NCBI GenBank assembly: GCA_026874595.1
Contig: CM049310.1
Coordinates: forward strand, 684,001 to 748,000
DNA: 64,000 bases
Direction: 5' to 3'
From: Sipunculus nudus
Lineage: Eukaryota; Annelida; Sipuncula; Golfingiida; Sipunculidae
Positions 50,701 through 62,092 of this stretch are shown piece after piece. A program made the translations under genes and the position numbers. A model generated the notes under the pieces. It searched no databases. It saw only the letters and a program-made list of their open reading frames with translations, and had not been told where the DNA came from. Numbering within the stretch: the stretch's first letter is position 1; the number at the start of each line of letters is the position of its first letter.

Positions 50701-53700
50701 TGTGAGAACCATGATAATTTAGCATCAATAGTTACACCTAATAGTTTGGTTTCCGTTGATTCTTGGAACTGTATGTCATCAGCAGTGATACAAAGGTCAT
50801 GGTTATTTACACGATTTTTGTACCCAGTAACATGACAGTAGATCAATATTCATGGTTAACTTATTATCATCGAACCAGCTGCAAGCAGCATTGACTGCTT
50901 GTTGTAAGGTTTGCTGCACCACAGATATGGTAGAACCATGACAATATATGGTGGTATCGTCAGCATAAGCGATGCAATTTGCAGGTTTTAGACGATTGAA
51001 AAGGTCATTGATATATAAAAGAAGGAGAACAGGACCAAAACAGTACCTTGGGGCACTCCTATATTAACCGTTTGTACCCTAGAAGTTTTGCCATTACAAT
51101 GTACTATTTGTTGACGATCTTTTAAATAAGCCCTAAACCAGGTTCTTGTCTTAATAGTAAAGCCTTGCAGGCTTAGCTTATAGATGAGTATAGGATGATT
51201 TATTGTGTCAAAACTTTGGTTAGATCGAGATAGCAAGCATCGGTGATATCTCCTCTGTCCATATGTGAATAAATGTCATCAATAAAGGTATGAAGGGCAC
51301 TTGAAGTTGATTTGTTTGGTAAATATGCATGCTGATTATACGAGATTAGGTCATGATCTATGACGAAATTCATTATTTGATCTTTAACTATTTTCTCAAG
51401 AAGTTTAGCAACATGAGGGATTATTGAAATAGGGCGATAATTTGTCATTTCACTGCATTTTCCCTTTCCTTTATAAATAGGTGTTATCTTGGCCTTTTTC
51501 CAATCAGATGGCAGTTGGCCGAATGAAAGGGATTTATTAAACAGGTATGCGAGACTAGGTGCAATCGATTAAGGCGAGTATCCATATTAATTAAGTCTAA
51601 TCTAGAACTATTTTTCAATTCAATAATTTCATTAAAAACTTCAGTTGCGTAGATTTCCCTGAAAGAAAAGCGATCATTTGTTAGAGAAGTAGGCGTATCA
51701 CCCAGATATTCAGATAAATCTGGAAATTCGTTTTGCTAAAGATTCGCCTATTCGGCTAAAATACTGATTAAACTTATTTTGTGTAATTTTAGAACATTGC
51801 ACAGACAATTTGCCTAAAACATTATAAAAACACTTCCAAAATATTTCATAAATTTAAAAACTTTAAAACTGCAAAACGGTGAAAGATTTAAAAAAAGGCA
51901 TGTGATGCTGCAAAAACATTTATGTAAAATTATAAAAGTATCTTTAAATTTTAATTTTAGCTCAATCAAAATAATTTTAAATCCTAATTTCTATAACATT
52001 AATATATATTTAATGACCAGATGTTATATTTAAAAAATGTAAAGGTTAAATGGAACACATAAAATAATAATATATGTTGTGACATTTATAGCAGAATAAC
52101 ATATGAAAAGATTCCAGAGAAATTTTGTTTAATTTTCGTTTATATAATGCAAATGTGTGGTGGCCATAAAACCGGAACAGGGAGAGAAAGCGCAATCGCG
52201 GAATAATGTGCACAAAATCCATTAATTAATTATGTACATATATACATGTAAATAAAAAGACCTATTGCCAACTTTAAGCAGTTTCAACATTTTACACATA
52301 ATAATATTATATTTATAATATTTAGAAGAAACATAGTATATTAACATTTGTAATAATTCTACTACTTCATGAAATGTTTTTAAACAAATTTCAAGAAAAG
52401 GTAGTTTCATCGTTTTAAAATTGCAAGGAACAGTAACAATCCACTCATAATTTTTTTCAGTTAGTTTTTTATGTAATGATAACTTCATGTGTGTATATGT
52501 AATATCCGTTTGTTGTAATAAAAATAACTACTTTATATCTGTGTTTATTTCACATACTTATGTTGCCATAATTATTACATAAAGGGTAGCGAAATTCGAC
52601 ATTGGAGTGCTTTCCACCAATATTTTTAAAATTCCAATGTGCGGCTCCAAATTTCACTGGTATAAAGGAATTAGATATATCAGAATTATGCATTCAGAGA
52701 TGTGTTTCATTCCGAGTTGTGCTGCCATAATTTAACTTAACATTGTATATATAGTGAGTCCACTGTAAAACATTTAATTAAATGATTTTATTTTATTGAG
52801 TACATTATTTTCAAATTCCTTTTTTCAAAATTAAATCAGAAATTATTAATTATTTGCATTCATGTGAACAAAATAGCATTGCAAAACACAGAATCAAATA
52901 ATGTTTCATTGAAGAGATGGCACACACTTTTATTGTATGTATTTTAATTGTAATATTTGAAAACATTTTTCACCAGTCGAGAACTCCTTTCATCCATGGT
53001 AATAGGGATAGTTAATGTTTCCAATGTAAATATGTCCATTATGAAGAGCTAGGGCCTTGGGGGAAGATGGCCACCAAGAAAGAAAATTATAGAAAGAAAA
53101 AAGAAGCATACTGGTTATATACAGAGACACAATCTTTTTGTCCTTACATGAAAATTAAGTAATTTGGGGTGGACATGGTTGGGGTGGGGTGAGGGGGTAC
53201 CAATTTAAACCCCCCCCCCCCCCGCCCCTCCACCAGCATCTCTTCCACCAGAATCTTCTCAATCTGAATATGCAGTAATTGGATAATTTCTGTAGTGACA
53301 AATATTTAGCTGCATAAAAATAATGCATTCGGATGTGGAGCCAATTTTTAAACTTCATATATTTGCCATCGTTACACGTCAGTTATTATAGTGGATAGCG
53401 TAAATACCTCCTTAGGTATCCTTTCTAATGTGAAAAGGACCATTATATTTAAATTATGCATTCAGAAGATGTGCTCTCAAATTTTAAACAAAATATTCGT
53501 TTATTTCAATTTTTTATATTTCATATTTTATAGTCACATGATGCTAGTAATTCATATAATAATACACATTCCCTTAGTATAATATAAATAAAATTATTTA
53601 TTTTATAAAAATAAAATAAAGATATATTTGTTATAATAATATCCTTCTTGAAAACAGAGAAGGAAATGATATATAATATATATAATCAATATAATATATT

Positions 53701-54607
53701 TATTATTACAGGTGTCTCTTTTATTGTGCGCTGTTTACATTCTGTTTCGTGTTTGGCTCAAGCCCTGGGCGTCAATTGCCATGGCGTTTAGAGACACAGC
53801 GCTCGGTGTAATCCGTAACGGGTGAACCCTGGCGTGTAAAGACACAGCGCTCGTGCTAATCTGGAATTTTCTGGGCTATTCGCGCTCTATAAGCGCGTGT
53901 CCTTTATTGTTCTATGGGCACTTGTGTATTATGTATTGTTGTGTTCTTTTGATTGTTCGTGAAAAAGAAGTTTCTAGGCTTTGGGGTGAGAAGCTATAAA
54001 TAAGGGGTTGTGTTTAGAGCCCAGGGAGGAGAAAGAGAGAACAATTCCAGCGGACAGTGTAGAGTGTGAGTCAGTTTGTGGACCTTTCCGATAATTGCAG
54101 AATTTATAGATATTCTTCGAAATTTGTAACGGATTTTATATAGTCTTCAGTTTGCCTTTGGAAGTAATACTAGAACATTTCTTTTGGATTAAAACAGATT
54201 GTTATCGGGATTACATCGGACTATTATTCTCTGAGACGATTTATGGGAACTGTTCATCTGGATTATAGGTTTTAAAGGACTTTTAGCTGTGACAGTGGTG
54301 GTATCCAAAAAAACCTAGGATCCGGACACTCTGATACTGTACACTTTATTTATTTGTCATACTGTGCAATTGTATTGATTTACTGTTATACTGTTGTTAT
54401 ACTGTGTAATTGTATTTATTTAGTGTATTGTAATGTTAGGATTGTTTTGAGAATAAATTATAATTATTTGTTGGCAAAAAAACCGCTGACTTGTTTATTC
54501 CTTCTCCTTGACATTTCACGCTGCGTAGTGTTACAGAATCTGATTTTTTTATCTCCATAAAAAAATTATGCTCGTCACGACTACGTGATCTGGTGTTATT
54601 AGGTTCC

Positions 54608-54642
<35 letters not shown>

Positions 54643-57600
54643 TAATAATATTCATATTTTTATATTTGATAGAAATTTTAGCCAGCCCGATAAAAAACTG
54701 TAATTGATGCATAAGGTTTCAAAGCTAAAACAGGCATTTGCAGAAAATTAATATTTATTTAATTTTTAAATGTGGAAATCATCTAATACTCTATGCAAGA
54801 GATAACTTCGCAGATGAGATAATTTGATTCTACGGTTAGAATAATTTACACATAATAAAGTAATATTTGTAATTGATATTCAGAGGCTAGAATATTAAAG
54901 ATAACGCTACTGCTAGAGGCGCGTGGCTCGACACGCCAAGCGCTAGGCGTGACACGCGAGGCGCGAAGCGCGAGAAGCGACACACGAAGCGCGAGGCGCG
55001 ATACGAGAATGAGACCTATGGGCCACCATAGCACTCCGCATATCGCATACCGCGCGCCCGGTAAACGCAGCTTTATGCGGGCTGGTTTATCGCGTAATTT
55101 AAGCCGTACGGCGTGTGTTTTGGGCTCTTCCGTGCGGTAGACGGACGGCAACCGTGCGTTTTTCAAAGGCCGTAGGGGCTCCGCAACAACCGTAACTGAC
55201 ATTAGCGCAAGCGCTTAAGTTGATGCGGCGGCCGTGCGTCAGGCATCCACCTACGGGCTCCGTACGGGCACCGTACAGTAGACGTATGGATGTCGGAGGA
55301 TGCCCGTGCGATTTTTAAGGCCTACTCGGCTACCCGAGAGACGTACGGTGTACCTGCGGCTGTCGTAAGGGGTCTTTACGGCTTCCGCAAGGTTAGCTTG
55401 CGGCGTCCGCAGGGTTAGCTTACTTTACCGTGCGATGGCCGTAAGAATGAAGAAAGACACCTCGCCGTTCCCGCACGTCGGCCGCATAAGTATTTCTGTG
55501 GTTTCAAAAACGGAAGAGTGATCTACGCTGTGCGGTGACCGCAGCGGGTTGTGACCGAGGCTTAAGTATTCCTGCGGTCCCCAAAACCGCACGGTACTCT
55601 ACGGTTTGCGGTGACCGCAGCGCGTTGTGACCGAGGTTATAAGGAGTGTCATGAGTGACCTCGCCTGGTTGCGTGACCAAACCCTTCTAGGTTTTAAACC
55701 GGAAAATGCCATTAACAAAATAAGCTGATGTCTTCCATACCGTTCCGTCCGCCAGCTCTTGAGAAAACCCGATACCTAAATAACAGTCGGTTCCTCAAAA
55801 TAAATATTCGCTAACCTATATTTACTAATACGTGTATTCTTGGAGCATTCAACCGGGGAAGAATGCAGCCTACATGAGAAAGCATAGTACTGAAACCATA
55901 TTATTACGTATGCACTCGGACATTTTGAATAATATGGATGCTTTTAGTACTTCTAGATCTTAATGCTCCTTTGGATACAACAGATTTAGATATTTTATCT
56001 GAGATTTTCTACATAAATTCAATATTGGTGTGACAGTTCAGTACCGAAGCCTTCCGTGGGGGGGGGGGGGGTTGTTAAAAAAAATAGCAGGCTAAAAAGC
56101 ACCCTGTGAATAAAAACTGTCTCTGTGATTAGAGCTTATATTATAAGAAGAATACCCACAGAAATGCCAATTTATAGCGTGTATTTTAAAAAATGTTCAA
56201 ACCATGGAGGGGGGATCATCCCTCCCAAACCCTCTCGCTCTGAAAAAGCATTTACTGACCCTCACACTTTGCTCAGGCTACAGCCCTGAAGTTGCTCACT
56301 GGTTTAGGGAATATCTTATTGACCGTAATCAGCGAATTTTGATTGATAGCATTTTATCAAGCAGAATAAGATGTGTTTTGGTGTTCCCCAAGGAAGTGTA
56401 GCAAGACCAGTATTGGTTTTTTTTTTCATATTTATCTTCCCTATATGACCTTCAAATGTACCTTCCGGATGTTGGTGGTTTTGCAGATGGAAATCAGTTA
56501 TGTTTATCATTTAGGCTTCAAGGTGATGATGAGATCAAAACTTTCGGGGAAATGATATCCTGTGTTAGTGCAGTAAGGGAGTGGATGCTACAACATAAAG
56601 TAAAAATGAAAACAAGACAGAATTTATACTCTTTGGAAGTGGGCAACAGCTTAGTGGACTTACTTTGAGTGAACGTGGGTAGTATTTCGAGAGAAGCGGT
56701 AAACAAAGTCCGTGATTGGGGTTTGATCTTTGATGAAATAATGGGTATGAGAGACATATAAATGCTGTATGTAGTAAAGGTTTTTATTAACTATAAAGTC
56801 TGAGGCTGATTAGGAAATACATTGACAATAACACTTTGTGTACGTTGTTCATGCGTTTCTGACCTCACACTTGGGTTATGGCAACTCGTAGCCGTGACAA
56901 CCCGACTCAGTAGGCAATCAGATAATTGGGCTGGTAAGCCTTCTCGAGTCGTGATACTAGTAATATCGAGGAATGTATCGCAGTGGTCATGTGTCAGGTT
57001 CCATTATATTCTGGTACGGCCCATAATCTCAATATTATGCTAAGAATGATAAATTGCGGAATAGTATACATGCAAAACTGAAACACCGTCTCCATGGACA
57101 CGGGTCATTTCCTGTATCGCCTGCAAGCTGCTTGCGTCCTGTAACCCGTGCGAGCCTTGCTTGTGTTCAAGCGGTCATAAAATCAACAAACATGTCGAGG
57201 AGTTTACCAATGTGCTGGGTTAAAACGAAACTTTTCTCACTCATGTTTGGTATTTTTAGAAAGTACACCAAAAAATGCAAACGATTGGTATGGTTTATGT
57301 TGACTGGCAGTGTACCTGTGGGCCATGAAGAGTTGTCAGAAATGACGAAAATATTTGTATCTTTTGTGGCCTTATAATGCCTTCCTCAAACTTAGATGTA
57401 ATGACACTCTGGCGCCAGTAATCTGGTCGTAATGCCAGAGGGTCGATATGACGCTAGGCAACTCGATGATTTTCAACTTACAAGAAAAGGAAAAAAGCAA
57501 ATTGCAGCGATTGCAAAACGCAGCGGTTCGTCTGATTTTGGCTAAACGTAAATTTGATGGTGCAACACTGTCTAAAGACTCCACACTTGCTACCGATACG

Positions 57601-60600
57601 TGATTTTAATTGATTTAGATTTTAAAATTGCTCTTTTGGTGTATAAAAACAAATTAGAAATGTTAGGCCAAAAGAAATAAAAGGTATGGTTCTCAGGCAT
57701 CGCCCGCATCAAATTTATCCCCCCCCCCCTCCGCATCAAACATTTTTATTTGGGTTTTCATCTTTCAAGAAGATAAAATAATGCAATTTTGATACGATTT
57801 CCTTTGTCATGTAGTGCTTTTACCTGTTTAGCAAAAACACCCTGATCAAAAGACATTTCAATCGAAACATACAAAAAAGTCAAAAATAAAATACCTCCCG
57901 CCCGCATTGATTTCTAAAAAAAAGTACATGAGAACCATACCTTTTATTTTTAATTACCATCATACCTAAGTGAACTGATCAAGGGGTAGATAAGAAAAAG
58001 ACCTTTTCGGTCAAATTTTAGGGACCTGCTTTACACTCCTTTAACAATCACCAAAACGTACGGTGCTTTTACGTGGAATGCATGAGGACATAAAGGCGCT
58101 ATTGTCATTTTTTTAAAAGAGGTGAAAAACTTAATATATTAGGTGAGTGTTTAGCTTGTTATTATATGCATATATGCATAAATTGTATGTGCATAAATTC
58201 TATTTTCTTTTATTTCTCAAGAACTAACCATGATAACTGGTCAAAAATTGTGTTAAGACCAACGTTTTTAAGGTCAATAATTCAAATGAAACCATATTAA
58301 CAACGGTTTAGTTCGTATTTTTACATTTTAACATGCAAATTAGGGCCGCCATTGATTGAAAGTCCACTTTTCGCAATATCTGAACAACTAACCATGGCAA
58401 TTGGTCAAAACATGTGTCTAAACCTAGATCTTCATGGTCAAAAATTCAAATAAAATCATTTAAACAATGGTTTCACTTAAATTTAGTATGCACTTTCTTC
58501 AGTATCCTAATTGGGACACATTGGAAACCATAATAAAATCTAGACAAACATCTAAACATAAGTTTATATTTTCAAAGAATGTTAAATGACCATCGGAACA
58601 AATGCCTGATGTTATTTTGTTTATATTTTGAAAATGGAAATTATGGCAGTCGTTGCTGTAAAACCTAGTTTCTCCAGTATAAATTTAAAAATATTGATAA
58701 ATGGTCAATATATATTTGCTTAATCTGGTTTCTTTGTAAGAGATCAATCTGTGAAGCTTGAATTGAATGGTTGGTGTAAAATTTTGTCTAGATGGAAGAC
58801 GGGGTGTACTTTCTATGCCTAATATTATGACTTAGAATCATAATGCATCAGTCATTTTCATCTATATTTCATGATTATAGATTATCTCCTTAACCTGGCT
58901 AGTATATGGAGAATATGTCAAGATATATAGATAAATTTACTAGATAAAATTATTAGGGTGTAAGAACATTTTACATTAACGTTATTTATGGCCATTTGGC
59001 CATTATTTCTGTGTACAACCCCATACGACGATGCAAGCAGTTTTGCCATCTGTATGGAATTATTTAGCTTATAGACATACAGTTATGTGTACAGGGACCA
59101 ATTCAGATCCATTGGAATAAATAAACCTAGGCGTTCATCCTTATTCACAATATCACCTCTTTCGTGTTACATGCAAATTTGATAAATCTTTTGTTCATTA
59201 ATGAAAATTTAAAAAAAAATAATCTTTATCTTAACTCTTCGAGTTGGCTTAGAATATCCAACTTAAGATATCATGACGCCTTTCATTACATTTTCCAAGG
59301 CCAGAAGTTTCAGTTAACCAGGATATTTGATAGAAGCAAAAAAATCATTATAAACGTTTGTATACATTGTGATTATGATTGGACAATGATTTCTATTGAT
59401 ACCAAATCCGGAAGTCATGGTATTTGGAGATATAAGGTAGTTTTAAATAATTATCCTATCTTCACCTCTGTTTTGGCCTGGCATTATAATACCAGTCATT
59501 CAAAACACCCTGCTTATCTGATTGTAATATAAACTACCATATCTGGAGTGCAAGTTAGACAAACATTAATCGAGTCCTAGTGGTCGAAAATGTCTACTTG
59601 TAATTATGATGCCTATGCCTTTAGCGGTCAGACTGTTTGGTCTTTACCAATATATTCGAGTCTATAATAAACTACTTTTTATACACTTATGAGTATGATT
59701 AAACTTCTAATTTTACAAACACTGGTGAATATTTAAAACAGAGCATTGATTCTGGCCTGCCTGGTCCGATATAATGTGATCGGATCTGGTGAAACACTTA
59801 CTCCACGGAAAAATTAGCTCCTTTGATAAAAATGATTAAGAGTGGGAGAGCTACTCGGTAGGCTACAAATTCTATTCAGGGTCTATGTCCAATGCATCAA
59901 ACATCACGACAAGTGATTACAATAGCAGTTTTGTCAAGTTTAAATTATACTGTCATTTTTACCTATCCTGATTATTTATGTTATAAAGTTCAGGCTTCTG
60001 GTGCTTAAATATATACAAAAGCTTACAATATACAAACATGATCTTTTATGGAAGCTATAATTATGCGAGTTAATAAATTATTTTTACAAACACAAATGTT
60101 TTTAATATTTACAAAAATATTGACAAAAGCTCTGTGAGCTCATGTTGGATTTGTTGACCTTAGAAAACTTACTTTAAATCAAACTTATCTTATCTTATTT
60201 TATCTTTACATTGAGACTTTTCTCTAATGAATTTCCTAAATTGCATATGAAGGAAATATTTGTTTTTTTTTAAACATCTGTGACCATTCGAAAAACCATC
60301 AGAGCGAAGCTTTGGAGACAGTATTGGGAATTAAACAAATGCTCCAACAACTGGGCTACGTCCTGGTCAATTCTTATTTTCAAAGTTTCTAACTGAAATA
60401 GAAATTATTCATTTGTTTACTAAACACTAAAATACACTTAAAATTTTATTTTTAGGATTTTGTTTGATTCACAAACCGTGAAAACCTACGTCCATATAAT
60501 TTGTGACTTAAAAATATTGTTCTTTTGATAATACGACAGATTATCTGTAAGTTTTTTTTTCCCCAGATGGTCTTTTAACAATCTTGGCCATGAAAACCTA

Positions 60601-62056
60601 GGATATCATGTTTGCCCAGTTACCTTTTTTTTCCATCTGAAATATTGAAGGTTTAATAAATGGGGACCCTGATTTGCATGTTAAATTTGACTAAACATTT
60701 AACATGGGTTAAATTGAAGGTTTGAGCATGAAAACCTAGGTCTAGACACAACGTTAGTCCAATTATCATGGTTACATATAAAAGAACTTAGAATCTTCAA
60801 AAAAGGTGGCCCAAAGTTACATATTTACATTTCAACAACAAGTACTGACTTAACCGTTGTAAGTATTGTTTCAAATGAATCTAAGACCAGGGAAACCTAG
60901 ATCTAGACAAAATGCTCGACCAGTTATCATGGTTAGTTCTTGAGGTATCGAAGAAAGTAGACTTTTCAATCAATGGCGGCCTTTATTTGCATAATAAAAA
61001 TTAAAAGACGAAATAATTCGTTGTTACTATTATTTCATTTGAATCTTTGACCATGAAAACCTTGGTCTAAACACAATGTTGGGAAAGTTATCATGGTTAG
61101 TTCTTGAGATATTGAAGAAAATATATATTTTTGTCAATGGCGGCCATAATTTGCATATTACAAAAATATTTGCTAAAAAGATTTCAGTATCTTTATCATT
61201 ATCTTGTAGATTTATATCTTCATTAACACATTTTATGTAACATGTAATAAAACACATTGAATTAGGTACAAAAATCATGAATATCTGACCATCCTGTCAC
61301 TTTTTATGGCAAAGAAAAAGATTTTGTATTACCACGTGACAGACAATTTGAAATTTTGCTGCCATCTTGACTCAAACATGGATACCACACTGCCAACTAT
61401 GTTTTCTTGTTCTTTAGGATATTATTTAACTGGCTGGACATGTGTCATGCTTTTTCCAATAAATGCCTACAGGAATTCATTTCTAAACATTTGCGCCTGC
61501 ACTATCTGGATGAAATCTCTTTCATTATAAATCTGATCTACAATATCTTCAATATCTGCATAATGTATGACAGCTTAAATATCACTAATACAATACGAAT
61601 ACACATATATAGTGAGTTAAGCAAGTTATAATATACCAAATAAAAGTGTCCGTGGACTGCAATTACATCGGAGTATATGCGTTGACATTTTAGTTTGAAT
61701 CACCGGACACTCAATTAAGTAAAATGCTGGAATATCAGAAGAAATACGGGACGCTGATCAGGATGAAGTACGGGCCGACTGACTACGTTGTGGAAGTTTC
61801 TGATCCAGAGGGAATGCAGGCAATTCTGTCAACAGCCGGTAAGTCCAGAGGGAATGAAGGCAATTCTGTCAACAGCCGGTAATGAGTCCAATAATGTGAG
61901 CCAGGGAACCAGTCAGAAACACTGGCCAGGAATGATTGTTGTGTTGTTACCTAATTTGTGAACTTAAAATCATGTGTGAAGTATTTTAAATCTGATTGCA
62001 GCCAAGGGAAATGGTTCATCAGTGTTCATTCGTATTATTACTGTATAATAATAATA

Positions 62057-62092
<36 letters not shown>

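Larger units (their letters stand above)
53035..55075 (+). repeat. Dispersed repeat E, copy with LTR inserted (filled site)
   Basis: 53035-53703 and 54612-55075 match 47156-48385 in inverted orientation; the LTR at 53704-54611 interrupts it at the AT tract. The two copies form an inverted repeat with a 4.6-kb spacer. Confidence 0.88.
56180..58130 (+). pseudogene. CR1/L2-type LINE ORF2 remnant with two inserted MITEs
   Basis: Encodes EVAHWFREYLIDRNQRILI (56300), a degenerate VPQGS-type block, GFADGNQLCL (56480, FADD altered to FADG), MISCVSAVREWMLQHKVK and LRKYIDNNTLCTLF. After the first insertion come KSKLQRLQNAAVRLILAKRK (57490) and a degenerate LHWLP segment. After the second insertion come YLSELIKG and FRDLLYTPLTITKTYG (58020), the usual C-terminus. 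Frames change repeatedly; inactive. Confidence 0.82.

Noticed and set aside
54846-55202. 118-codon - strand frame, Arg/Leu-rich
   Set aside because: Arises from the CpG-rich repeated words; no family, start context or splice signals.
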